Counted from the first letter of the stretch, positions 7,762-17,500 are shown. The stretch: 21,667 bases of DNA from a bacterium UBA3734 (GCA_002372575.1 DFHC01000099.1:1-21667), one strand, 5' to 3'. Numbers and translations: made by a program. Notes: generated from the sequence alone by a model not told the origin.

Positions 7762-8994
7762 ATGAAGGAAACGCTGTTACATAGGATTCGCGAGGGCATC
7801 AAGGATATGTGCTACATTTGGGCCAAGGAGATGCGACAGAGCTTCACCGACGAGGGCGTGCTCATCTTCTTTATTCTCGTGCCCATTCTCTATCCGCTGC
7901 TCTATTCGTGGGCTTATTCAAACGAAGTGGTGCGTGAAGTGCCTGTAGCCGTGGTTGACCTCTCGCACAGTCACCAAAGCCGACAGTTTATCCGCCAGTT
8001 CGACGCCTCGCCCGAAACGAAAGTAGCCTACTTCTGCACGAGTCTCGAAGAGGCCAGGGCGCTGGTGGGAAGGCAAGTTGTGCATGGGGTACTCTATTTC
8101 CCGACCGACTTCCAGACGCGCACCATGCGCATGGAACAGACCCAGGTGGGAGTTTATTGCGATATGTCGCTCATGCTCACGTATAAGGCCATCTACCAGA
8201 CGGCCACGAGCATTGCTTCCAACATGAACTCGAAAATCCAGATTGCGCTTTCGGGTAACTTCACTGACCGCGAGGACGAGATTACCACGCAGCCACTGGC
8301 CTTCGAAGAAGTTCCGCTGTTCAACCCTACGGGTGGCTACGGGTCGTTCCTTATTCCATGCGTGCTGATTCTGATTATTCAGCAGACACTGCTGCTTGGC
8401 ATCGGCCTGACAGCAGGAACCGCCCACGATACAAAAAAGCATCAAAGTCTGGCGCCCATTTCGCGCCACCATAACGGCATTTTCCGTATCGTACTCGGCA
8501 AGTCGCTGGCCTATTTCATGATCTATGCTGTGATTTCAGCCTATCTGGTGCTTGTCGTCCCAAAGATTTTCGGGTTTACCTCGTTGCTGTCGGGAGGTTC
8601 GCTGCTTGCACTGATGCTGCCCTATATTCTGTCGTGCATCTTCTTCGGCATGATGTTGTCGTGTTTGGTGCGCCATCGCGAAAACGTATTGCTACTGGTT
8701 GTGTTCTCCAGCATTCCGTTCCTCTTCATGGCCGGCATTTCATGGCCACAGAGCAACATTCCAGGTGTTTGGCGAAGCATTGCGATGCTCATCCCCTCAA
8801 CCTCTGGCGTACAGGGATTCGTGCGTCTGAACACGATGGGGGCGACGCTGGCCGACATCAAGGTGGAGTATCAAGCACTATGGATTCTGACGTTGGTTTA
8901 TTTCCTCGCCACTTGTGTCGTCTATCGTTTTCAGATTATTTCCGCCCGTCGGCGCGCCATCGAAGATGAGAGGGAAAAAACTACTGATGAGTAG
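7762..8994 (+). CDS. ABC-2 type transporter permease, second of pair
   Basis: This 410-residue protein is a diverged partner of the permease just upstream and has the same topology. An N-terminal membrane helix (about 34-54, with LIFFILVPILYPLLYS) is followed by a periplasmic domain starting VPVAVVDLSHSHQSRQF, then about five C-terminal helices. A typical segment is FLFMAGISWPQSNIPG (about 316-331). Two different permeases presumably form a heterodimeric membrane channel. The gene closes the exporter operon. Its 3' end overlaps the convergent mrp gene by 14 bp (8981-8994), leaving no room for a conventional terminator between them. A weak 5-bp hairpin (CTACT/AGTAG, 8981-8994) sits in the overlap. 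Confidence 0.9.
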   Translation: MKETLLHRIREGIKDMCYIWAKEMRQSFTDEGVLIFFILVPILYPLLYSWAYSNEVVREVPVAVVDLSHSHQSRQFIRQFDASPETKVAYFCTSLEEARALVGRQVVHGVLYFPTDFQTRTMRMEQTQVGVYCDMSLMLTYKAIYQTATSIASNMNSKIQIALSGNFTDREDEITTQPLAFEEVPLFNPTGGYGSFLIPCVLILIIQQTLLLGIGLTAGTAHDTKKHQSLAPISRHHNGIFRIVLGKSLAYFMIYAVISAYLVLVVPKIFGFTSLLSGGSLLALMLPYILSCIFFGMMLSCLVRHRENVLLLVVFSSIPFLFMAGISWPQSNIPGVWRSIAMLIPSTSGVQGFVRLNTMGATLADIKVEYQALWILTLVYFLATCVVYRFQIISARRRAIEDEREKTTDE

Positions 8995-10102
8995 CTACGA
9001 TTTTCGTCTTGGGCTGCGTGGCATTACGGCGTCGAACCACCGTCACCACGCTTTGCGCCAGTGACAGGAAAGCCTGTCCCGAGGCCGTTTCGGCATCAAG
9101 AGCCGTGGGCGTTCCGTTGTCGCCATTGTCGCAAATGCTCTGCACGATGGGAATCTGCGCCAGCAGGGGCACCTTCATTTCTTCTGCCAGTTGCTTGCAT
9201 CCCTCTCGTCCGAAGATAAAATAGCGGTTTTCAGGCAGTTCAGCAGGCGTAAACCAAGCCATATTCTCCACGAGGCCGAGAATGGGCACGTCCACTTTGT
9301 CGTTCCGATACATATCGATGCCTTTTCGAGCATCGGCAAGAGCCACTTGCTGCGGTGTGGAAACGATGATAGCCCCTGTGATGGCAAGCGTTTGCAACAA
9401 AGTGAGGTGGATGTCGCTGGTGCCTGGAGGGGTGTCGAGAATGAGATAGTCGAGCGCGCCCCAGTCAGCATCGGCAATGAGCTGTTTCAGCGCACCCGTG
9501 GCCATGCCGCCTCGCCAGAGCGTGGCCGTCTGCGGACTTACGAAAAAGCCGATGGAAAGTAGCTTCACACCATATTTCTCAATGGGAACGATAAGGTCGC
9601 GACCGTCTTTCTTCACGGCATACGGACGAGCATCCTCCACACCAAACATCTTGGGCATCGACGGCCCGAAGATGTCGCAGTCGAGAAGTCCGACACGATA
9701 GCCCAGCCGTGCCAGCGCAATCGCGAGGTTTGCCGAAACCGTCGATTTGCCCACGCCACCCTTACCCGAGCTCACAGCAATGATATTCTCCACCTCGGGT
9801 AATAGTTTTTCGACCGTCGGACGCGGTGAAGATTTAAACTCTGTCTCGATTTCCACTTTGACATCCTTTCCGCAATGGTATTTCACGGCAGCCTCGGCAG
9901 CCTTCAGCGTAGATTTCAAGAAAGGGTCGGTGTCGCGCGGAAACAAGAGTACGATTTTCGTGCTCCAAAAGCCTTGCTCGCGGTCGAAAGCAACCGTTGG
10001 CGTATCGGCCAGCATCTCGCTTTCAACCAGATTTTTCTTCGTGCCGGCATACATCACGGTTGCCAGCGAGTCTATGATTTTTTGAGGGTATAATGCATCC
10101 AT
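8981..10102 (-). CDS. mrp: Mrp/ApbC-type P-loop ATPase (iron-sulfur carrier family)
   Basis: Mrp/NBP35-family proteins are cytoplasmic ATPases that bind and deliver iron-sulfur clusters. The 373-residue protein has an N-terminal MIP18/DUF59-like domain (about 1-90), a deviant Walker A (GKGGVGKST, about 113-121), LLDCDIFGPSMP (139-150) and DTPPGTSD (223-230). I chose the ATG at 10102 (MDALYPQKI), because the frame further upstream crosses the predicted promoter and looks non-coding. The C-terminal CxxC that binds the cluster in E. coli Mrp is not visible: the matching region reads ENMAWFTPAELPENRYFIFG. I believe this is common in Bacteroidota members. It is divergent from the GH115-like gene and overlaps the convergent permease gene by 14 bp. 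Confidence 0.93.
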   Translation of the reverse strand: MDALYPQKIIDSLATVMYAGTKKNLVESEMLADTPTVAFDREQGFWSTKIVLLFPRDTDPFLKSTLKAAEAAVKYHCGKDVKVEIETEFKSSPRPTVEKLLPEVENIIAVSSGKGGVGKSTVSANLAIALARLGYRVGLLDCDIFGPSMPKMFGVEDARPYAVKKDGRDLIVPIEKYGVKLLSIGFFVSPQTATLWRGGMATGALKQLIADADWGALDYLILDTPPGTSDIHLTLLQTLAITGAIIVSTPQQVALADARKGIDMYRNDKVDVPILGLVENMAWFTPAELPENRYFIFGREGCKQLAEEMKVPLLAQIPIVQSICDNGDNGTPTALDAETASGQAFLSLAQSVVTVVRRRNATQPKTKIVATHQ

Positions 10103-10131
10103 TTTTCTGTAAATATTGCTTGATTTGAGTG

Positions 10132-10139
10132 CAAAGATA
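10132..10139 (-). promoter_or_regulatory. Predicted mrp promoter -7 box
   Basis: The minus strand reads TATCTTTG, matching TAnnTTTG, 29 bp before the mrp start at 10102. The expected -33 position (about 10159-10163) falls on the -7 box of the opposite promoter and lacks a TTTG. Confidence 0.55.
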
Positions 10140-10152
10140 CATTTTTTTTTCG

Positions 10153-10160
10153 TACCTTTG
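10153..10160 (+). promoter_or_regulatory. Predicted promoter -7 box for the GH115-like gene
   Basis: TACCTTTG matches TAnnTTTG and lies 31 bp before the ATG at 10192. The expected -33 position (about 10129-10133) touches the -7 box of the mrp promoter; no good TTTG is present there, though one occurs at 10124-10127 at a 25-bp distance. Confidence 0.5.
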
Positions 10161-10191
10161 CATTTTGTAACCGACAAAAGATGATTTCCAC

Positions 10192-12063
10192 ATGAAAAAT
10201 CTGCATAAAACGCTTTTGCTGGCGGTCTGTTTCCTCATTTCTACGAGTTTGAACGCCGCTAATATCGTATGGTACGACGGGCATGGTCACGTGTCGTACG
10301 TTGCAAATCAAAGTTATTCCCAGGTCGTTGAAACAGCCATCGAAATGTTTGCTACCGACATGAAGGCCGTCACGGGCCATTCTGCCGAGGAGAGCAGCAA
10401 AGGGAGAATCGAATTTATCGAACTCAACAGGCTCACAAACAAGGAATTCAAGAAGATACAGAAGCGCAAATTGCCTTACGAAAAGGTCATTGCGAAGGCC
10501 GATGCGTTTTATATCGGCATCCACGACGGGCGAATCATCGTGATGGGCGACAATGCACGCGGCACGGCCTATGGCATTTTGGAACTGTCGCGTATGGCTG
10601 GCGTGTCGCCGTGGATTTGGTGGGGCGACGCAGTGCCAGAACGACGCAAACGGCTCGAAACCGACGCCAAATTCTCCACGCTGCAGTTACCTTCAGTGGC
10701 CTCGCGAGGCATTAGTGTCATCGACGAGGAATGGATCCACCATGTACACGACACGAAAAAACTCTTCGAACTGATGCTCCGACTGCGAGCCAATACGCTT
10801 CTTATTCCCTCCACGCAGAAGAAATCGTCGGCCTTCTACAGAGAATGCCACCGAAAAGCTGCCGACTACGATATCTCCGTGGAAACACAGCTTCACCACC
10901 CCATGCTGATATGGGAGGACAATAGCCCTTGGATTTCCACGACACAGCCCGGAGAAGTCTTCTTTCAAGCTCAAACAGCCATCCGAAAAGACATCAGGAC
11001 ATCGTGGGTTGCATCCGTGAGAAATCCGAAAACGTCGGCTTATCAACTGTCACTTTTCCTTGATATGGCTTGGGATAACCGACTCGTTACGGCCCAAACA
11101 CTCGAAAAACATCTGGATGCGTGGCTCAAACAGCAATTCGGAAATGAAATCGGCAGGAAGCTACTGCCCGTGATGCGGAAATTCTACGAACTGACAGCCG
11201 TATGCAACCCGCTCGAAATAGACAAAAGCCACTTCAATGCGCTGGCCTTTGGCAACGAGTTAGAACGCTTCCTTGAAGAATACAACATCTTGTCGCAGCT
11301 CGTAGAGAATATTGGACGAGAGGCACGTCCTGAGCTTAGCGATGCCTTTTTCACAAGCGTGAAATACCCCATTCAAACAGCTGCCGCCATAGCCGCGAAG
11401 CACCTCGAGGCACAGGAATCGCGCCACATTGCGAGGAAAGAGTCGTTCCACCACGACAGCGAAGCCCTTGGGGCAGCCGCAAGAAGCATCAAGGCATGGC
11501 GCACGCTCGACCAACTCATACAGAAGTACAACCAAACGGCACAAGGCAAATGGAAACAGCTGTTGCCAGCATCGCTGAAAAAACTCGCGGCCTTTGCCGC
11601 CCCCACCCTTCCCGACCAGCTGAGCGAAGAAGAAATCAGCAAATACGGCCACGACGAAGAATATCTCATTCAAATCAACACGAAAACGTGTGTTGCCAGA
11701 AACGCTGCGGACTGCTCGTCGGCCTCGGAAGACACCGAAATCATTCCCCTGCTGGGCCAGTCGCTTCGCGCCGTTGTCCTGAAAAATGGCGGAAAAGTCA
11801 GCTATAAATTCAATGTGGATAAACCCGGAAATGCCAATTTGCTTGTCACCACTGTTCAAGTGCCCTCTGCACTCGCTGATGCACAAATGTACGTCAGTAT
11901 CGACGGCGGCGAAAAGAAAATCTACTCCGCTAAAAACGTCAGTTTCTCTTTAGGAATGGGCACACACACGCTCACCATCGAAGCCGCTGGCGACCAACTC
12001 ATTCTCGACCAATGGATGCTGGATTTCAACCCTGGTCGCCAGTTCCAACGCATTCCGCTCTGA
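10192..12063 (+). CDS. Secreted GH115-like protein lacking the catalytic barrel
   Basis: This 623-residue protein has a signal peptide (cleavage near SLNAA, about residue 22). Several stretches recall GH115 xylan alpha-1,2-glucuronidases. These are RGTAYGILELSRMAGVSPW (123-141), ISVIDEEW (174-181), LFELMLRLRANT (191-202), then HHPM (235-238). A second block begins LFLDMAWD (288-295) with WLKQQFG (311-317), followed by a helical region and a C-terminal beta sandwich (about 516-623, containing IPLLGQS and GTHTLTIEAAGDQLILDQW). In full-length GH115 proteins (usually over 800 residues) the TIM-barrel active site lies between the HHEPM and FFLDLAW motifs. Here only about 50 residues remain. The frame is intact, so this is a shortened homologue, not an obvious pseudogene. 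Binding or structural function is more likely than glucuronidase activity. Confidence 0.75.
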   Translation: MKNLHKTLLLAVCFLISTSLNAANIVWYDGHGHVSYVANQSYSQVVETAIEMFATDMKAVTGHSAEESSKGRIEFIELNRLTNKEFKKIQKRKLPYEKVIAKADAFYIGIHDGRIIVMGDNARGTAYGILELSRMAGVSPWIWWGDAVPERRKRLETDAKFSTLQLPSVASRGISVIDEEWIHHVHDTKKLFELMLRLRANTLLIPSTQKKSSAFYRECHRKAADYDISVETQLHHPMLIWEDNSPWISTTQPGEVFFQAQTAIRKDIRTSWVASVRNPKTSAYQLSLFLDMAWDNRLVTAQTLEKHLDAWLKQQFGNEIGRKLLPVMRKFYELTAVCNPLEIDKSHFNALAFGNELERFLEEYNILSQLVENIGREARPELSDAFFTSVKYPIQTAAAIAAKHLEAQESRHIARKESFHHDSEALGAAARSIKAWRTLDQLIQKYNQTAQGKWKQLLPASLKKLAAFAAPTLPDQLSEEEISKYGHDEEYLIQINTKTCVARNAADCSSASEDTEIIPLLGQSLRAVVLKNGGKVSYKFNVDKPGNANLLVTTVQVPSALADAQMYVSIDGGEKKIYSAKNVSFSLGMGTHTLTIEAAGDQLILDQWMLDFNPGRQFQRIPL

Positions 12064-12068
12064 TCAGA
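12059..12068. repeat. 10-bp palindrome centred on two abutting stop codons
   Basis: TCTGATCAGA is a perfect palindrome. Its centre holds the TGA of the GH115-like gene (12061-12063) directly followed by the reverse-strand TGA of tamL (12064-12066), so the two genes meet with no spacer. Confidence 0.8.
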
Positions 12069-14505
12069 AGGGATAGCCGATGGCAAAGTGGAGCGTTTGA
12101 TAGCGCTTGAAGCTGTCGGTATTGAAGAAGCCTCGGCGCGAGGTGTCGTAGGGCACATGCAGGCCGAGTCCCCAGTCAAGCCTGAGAACGAGGAAGTCGA
12201 GGTCGTAGCGCAGTCCGATACCTGTACCCACCGCCAGCTGCTTGTAGAAACTGTCGAAACGGAAACTCACGTTGTCGAAAAGAAACTGATCAATTTCATC
12301 TTCAAACTTGGGTTTCCTCAGAAACCACACGTTGCCCGCATCAAGAAATACGGCTCCATTAAGGTTTCCGAACAGGCGCGTGCGGTATTCGAGGTTGGCC
12401 ACGAACTTGACGTCGCCATTCTGTATAAGGAAAGAATACTGGTTCCGATAGGTTGACGGCAGCAAATCGATGACGTAAATTGGCGAAAATTTGCCAGGCC
12501 CAATGCTTCGCAGTGAAAATGCACGAACGCTGTTGGCTCCACCCACGTAGAATCGCTCACTAAAGGGTATTTCCTCGGTGTTTCCGAAACAATAGGCCAC
12601 GCCCGCGCTGACGTGTCCCACAAGCTGCGAATACTGGCCGAGCTGCCACGTTTTCGTGAAGTCAGTCTCAAGTTTCAGGAATTGCGCGTATGGATTCTTG
12701 AAGAGCTTTTTATCTTTTTCGTTCCATTTCCTTCCAGCTGCCAAATAGCCAAGTGACGTCAAATTTCCAGACTCCGAGAGCGAAATCTCCCAGCGAATGG
12801 GATTCGGACGATTGCCCGAGGTGTAAGTATAGGTGTAGCGAATCTGCGGAATAAAATAGTCGCTCAACATAGACAGAAGAATCGGATTTTCATCCATGAT
12901 GGAGTCGAGGCGATTGGTGCGGGTGTTCATAAACTGATATTTCACGTTGGGCAGCGAAAGTTCATGTTTGCTTAGGCTGCCAACGCCCGACTGCGACGCA
13001 ACCGACCAGCGGTAGGTCCATTCGCCCGACACAATGTGCATCTTGTAGTAGTTTGGTCGGCGCACGATGTCGCTCGAGACCTTGGCGAGAGTCGTAGCCG
13101 TGCGACGCCAGCGGCGCGGTGGCAACGTCAGGCCTCGCTCACGAGCTCGCTCCAGTCGGCGGCGTATCTGATTTCCACCCATAAACGGCGCCACGATTCG
13201 CGGAAATTCGAGCGATACGTCGATACCATAGTTGTAGGTGTTCATGTCGCCACCGCTATTGCCACCAATCTGCCACTCGTAAGAACCGTGAAGGTTGAGG
13301 TCGAGCTTTTCGCCGCCTCGGAACAGGTTCCTCTTCGCCACACCAACCCGCAACTCCGGCCCTATGCGTCCGATGGTGCGCATCGAGAGATTGGTTTCGG
13401 CATAGACATCCCACGGACGCTCAAAAATGGCATTGATGGTAAGGTCGAGCGTGTCGTTTCGAGGTGAAAAAGTGAAATTTGTCATTGAAAACAATCCCGT
13501 AGCATTCAGGGCATTGGCGGTTTCGAGGTAGTCATTGTAGCGGTAGGGCTGTCCCGGGCGCAGGCGCATCGCACCCATCACGACACGCGGTCGGAGTGGC
13601 GACTTCTCGCCCTGATAGCGAATGGTGAATCGGCGACGCGTCAGGCTGTCGGTGAACGTATCGCGGAACGACTTCTGCAGGTTCACGCTCACGTTGCCGA
13701 TATGAAATTTCCGCATAGCCTCGGCGGGGATGCTGTCGGCAAGTTGCAGGCGGAGTTGTGCCTTGCCTGGCGTGGAAATCGTGTCGGCGAGATAGCTTGC
13801 ATAGGCTGGCTGATAGTAATAGTAGCCGCTGTTGCGGAAGAGTGTGGAAATCCGCGTGCGCTCTGCGTCGAGGGCGTCAGCAGTAAAGGCATCGCCAGAA
13901 TGGATTTTTGCTTCCGAATATGTGGCACGAATCAAACTGTCGGGTTCGTTGGGAAAGCCCTCGTAGCTGAGTGTGTCGATGGTGAGTAGTGGACCGAGAC
14001 TGACATGGTAGCCTATTTTCGCCTTCTTCGAATTGCGGCGGGGCACTACTGTGTAATCAACCCTCCCATGGAAATAGCCCCGGTTACGCATCACCGACTG
14101 CGCCACCTGTGCCCGCAGTGCCGGATTTACCCAACTCATGAGCACGGGCTTTTTGCCAAAGGATTCCGTCATCCATTTCGAGAACTTGTCTTCCTTTCCG
14201 GAAAAGGCATTCCACACCCACAGGCCGTAAGGAAAAGGTGTCCGATAATAGCTGCTGCCGAAAAGCGCACCGTTTGGAGCTGTGGCGAGGGCGGCCTCGA
14301 CCTCGGTCTGCGTCTCCACGAAATTTTTGTGGGCAATGTGTGAGGGAACGCCGCTGTCGTTGCGCTCGTAGGTAATTTTCGTAAGGCCGATGAAGAGCTG
14401 GTCGTCGTCAGGGATGTTCTTCGTCGTGGAACAAGCCGCGATAACAAGGCTGAAAACAACGATTTTCGCCACCATCCTCATCGTGCTATATGTTTTTTTG
14501 CTCAT
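12064..14505 (-). CDS. tamL: TamL: lipoprotein TamA/BamA-family outer membrane protein
   Basis: This 813-residue Omp85-superfamily protein works with TamB in outer membrane assembly and lipid transport. The N-terminus carries a lipoprotein signal peptide with lipobox VIAAC (Cys25), the feature that distinguishes Bacteroidota TamL from proteobacterial TamA. POTRA-type periplasmic repeats follow (roughly 40-390, for example LLTIDTLSYEGFPNEPDSL). A C-terminal 16-strand barrel is expected. The loop-6 signature appears as FYVGGANSVRAFSLRSIGPG, with VRAF in place of the canonical VRGF/Y. The last strand ends in aromatic Phe (LHFAIGYPF), as expected for a Bam substrate. Its ATG overlaps the tamB stop by 4 bp, which implies translational coupling. 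Its stop abuts the convergent GH115-like gene. Confidence 0.92.
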   Translation of the reverse strand: MSKKTYSTMRMVAKIVVFSLVIAACSTTKNIPDDDQLFIGLTKITYERNDSGVPSHIAHKNFVETQTEVEAALATAPNGALFGSSYYRTPFPYGLWVWNAFSGKEDKFSKWMTESFGKKPVLMSWVNPALRAQVAQSVMRNRGYFHGRVDYTVVPRRNSKKAKIGYHVSLGPLLTIDTLSYEGFPNEPDSLIRATYSEAKIHSGDAFTADALDAERTRISTLFRNSGYYYYQPAYASYLADTISTPGKAQLRLQLADSIPAEAMRKFHIGNVSVNLQKSFRDTFTDSLTRRRFTIRYQGEKSPLRPRVVMGAMRLRPGQPYRYNDYLETANALNATGLFSMTNFTFSPRNDTLDLTINAIFERPWDVYAETNLSMRTIGRIGPELRVGVAKRNLFRGGEKLDLNLHGSYEWQIGGNSGGDMNTYNYGIDVSLEFPRIVAPFMGGNQIRRRLERARERGLTLPPRRWRRTATTLAKVSSDIVRRPNYYKMHIVSGEWTYRWSVASQSGVGSLSKHELSLPNVKYQFMNTRTNRLDSIMDENPILLSMLSDYFIPQIRYTYTYTSGNRPNPIRWEISLSESGNLTSLGYLAAGRKWNEKDKKLFKNPYAQFLKLETDFTKTWQLGQYSQLVGHVSAGVAYCFGNTEEIPFSERFYVGGANSVRAFSLRSIGPGKFSPIYVIDLLPSTYRNQYSFLIQNGDVKFVANLEYRTRLFGNLNGAVFLDAGNVWFLRKPKFEDEIDQFLFDNVSFRFDSFYKQLAVGTGIGLRYDLDFLVLRLDWGLGLHVPYDTSRRGFFNTDSFKRYQTLHFAIGYPF

Positions 14506-17500
14506 GGTTTCTCTTCTTTTTTGAAAATATCCTTGATATGCTGGAGTGAACGCCGCCAGATGAAACCCACGCCGTACTCTTGCGTATAACCGTCGAGCCA
14601 GTCATAGACGTTGTTTTCGTAGAACAGCGTGACATACTTGTTCGCACTGTCGTCGAGGCGATATTCAAAGATCACGTTGTCGAAGAACGAATGGTCTTGA
14701 TTGGGCATTTCGGCACCCGTTGTCACCCTTCCACCGACGGCGATTTTCAGACGATTGTTCCAGAATCGTTTGGCAAATTTGAAGGAATAGTTGGTCGAAG
14801 TGCGGCCCGTGGCATCGGTGGTATTGTCGAGTCCTACGCTTAGGTCGATTGTGCGCAGGGCATTACCCGTAATGTTGCTGATTTCGTTTTGCAGGAATGA
14901 GCTTAGCGCATTGTTCATCGAGAATGCGTTCGTGTTTCCATCGGCCAGGTACATTCCCGTCGTAAGCATCGTCACGGCAAGTTTTCCGCGCTGTTCCTTG
15001 CTCATCGATTGCAATTCAGAGAATAAGGTCATGTCCTCGGGCGCATCGAGCGTAAATTCCAGTCCCATATCGTTGAGCGTCTTCGTGATAACGACGCCAC
15101 ATTCGAACTCCACGCTGCGCGATGCTCCTGTATAGTCAGTGACGGGAGCTCGCTTGCGCTCTGTGGCTGTAATGTTCAGCGTCGGATTCATCACATCGCC
15201 TGTAAATTCAAGATAACTGCCATCTTTAATCGTAAAAATTTTCAGCGGAATGATGGGCAGCGAGTATTTCATTTGGCCATTGGCAAGCGTGTAGCGTCCC
15301 GTCAGACGCAGGTTGTCGGTCGTGTTGTAGTTCATGCGGAGCACGCCGCCGCCCATCAGGTCGATGTAATTGCTCTTGTCGGTGTTCAGGTAGGCCATCA
15401 CGTGGGCTCCTTTAGACACGTCAACCGTCATATCCATCGTGAAACCACCGAGTTCCGGCCTCGCGACCTTGGTCTGCGTGGTGTCGTTGAAGTCGGTGAA
15501 GGTGACGAGCCCTTCGAGATGGTTGTCGGTGGTCAGCGGCGAGTCGCGCAGGATATAAACGAGGTCGGTCGTACCCAAAACGTCGAGTTTTCCACGCATG
15601 TTCAGGTTCGTAAGTTCACCATTGATGGAGCCGAAGTAGTTCACGTAAGCCTTACCGAAGGCCTCGGAGCGGAAGTTCTCCTTTGCATCGATGAGCAGGA
15701 AATTCTGCGCCCGCATCCGCAGGTCGAGCCGAATATGTTCGGGATTGGTGAAGTCGAGCGAGCCATAGGTGGTCAGCGGAGAAGAGTTGTTGGCATACAT
15801 CTCGAAATTCTCGAAGAGCAGTTTGCTTTCCTTGATGATGACAGGGTCGTTGTCGAAGCGCAGCCGCACGCCGTAAGGCTGACTCACGAGATAAGCCGAA
15901 TCGAGAAACACCTCGCCATTGGCAATGGGTGCCGAAAGTGGTCCGTGCACCGCCAGACTCCCCTCGCCATAGCCTTCAAAACCGATGATTTGGTTTGGAA
16001 TGAAGCCATTAATTATTGACAGCGGCGTGCGAAGCAACTCCACCGTGGCGTCGAGCGTGCCACTCAGCTTCTTGTCTTCATTATATTTATTGAAATACGT
16101 GCCGTTGAGCGTGGCAATGTCCTTACCTTCGAGCTTCAGAATGCCGTCGATATAGTGCGAACCGTCAGTTTTCGGCATATAGACGAACTCCGTGCCGATA
16201 TTTCCGACGGGGCTGTTTTCATAGATGAGGTTCTGGATGCCGAGGTCTGACGATACCGTCACCTGATTGTCGGTCTGCACGAAGTGGAAGTCACCGTTCA
16301 TCATCCCTTTTACGTTGGGCGTGTAGGGAATGACCGAAAGAATGCGCTCGAGGTCGAAATGGTTAACCGACACCGTGACATCTTGCTTGGCCTCTTCATT
16401 GTCGTCGTTCGTATAGATTTGCACGCCGGTTCCATCATCGGCACGAAGCACCACGTCTGCCGACACGCGTCCGTCGTGACTCAGGAACACGAAATTCTCG
16501 TCGTTCACCTTGAACTTTCGGAATCCGAGCACAGGTTCCTTCACGTGGGCGCGGAACATCAGTCCGCGGTCCTCCATCGTGGCTTGCAGGCCGAGTCGCA
16601 CACCCAAGTCGCCGTTTGCGTCGTAAAGTCGTGTGCCGAAAGTAGTGCCTCGGTCTTGCAGAATGCCATCGACAAGGGCGTTAAAGGTGTACTGCGGATT
16701 CTTTTTGTTGTTGCGCACTTGCGCTTGATAAGTGGTGCGGATAGAGTCTGATTTGATGGCGAAATTGATGGTATCGAGCAGCATATCATTGACCAACAGC
16801 GATTCCAGGTGCATCCGTCCGTTGAGTCCCTCGACGGGCGACGACACCACGTTGCAGTTGAAGCTTTTGAAATCGTAGCCGCTTCGGTTCAACAAATCGA
16901 CGATAAAATTCTCGCTACCGCTTCTCACCGACAGCCGTGCATCGGGTAGCATACTACGCAGGCGACCTTCGTTGATAATTCTTTCGCCGTATTGCCGCTG
17001 CACCTCGTTCACCAAGCGTTCTCCCGTGTCAATCAAGCGTTCGTAGTGGCCTTTTGCTTTGAGGTCGAGATGGAAGTCGCTGCAGTCAATCACCGCGTTG
17101 GTGTTTGCTCGGTTCAACAGCACGTCCACCCACATGTCGTCAGGACGAAATGTCTCGTTGTGCATACGGAGCGTCAAATCGCCAAGATTACCCTGAATCT
17201 TGTGGTCGTCTTTCAGGTCGCTGTCAATGTCGAGGTGGGCGCAACCACTTACGGTCATCACGCTATCAGTAAGGCCCAGGCGCAACAAATCAGCCATACC
17301 TAAATCCGTCGTCAGCGTGCCACGAAAACGGTTTTTGCTCGTCAGCGCATTAATTGTGGCCGTACCTTTGAGCAGTTCGTTCTGGCTGTCAATGACAGCT
17401 CCGACACGCCCGTTTTTCAGTGTTGCGTCGCCTTTCACCCCCGAAAGATCGTAGCCGCTGTAGCTAAACTGCTGAATGTCAACTTTGGCAGTGAGTTGCG

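Noticed and set aside
8981..10177. Longer mrp frame beginning at 10177
   Set aside because: The additional 25 residues are encoded by promoter-like AT-rich DNA. Family similarity starts at MDALYPQKI (10102).
15273..16019. Open frames antisense to tamB, the longest 248 codons
   Set aside because: The conserved minus-strand tamB explains the region. The antisense translations are rich in His, Val and Arg, as expected for shadows.
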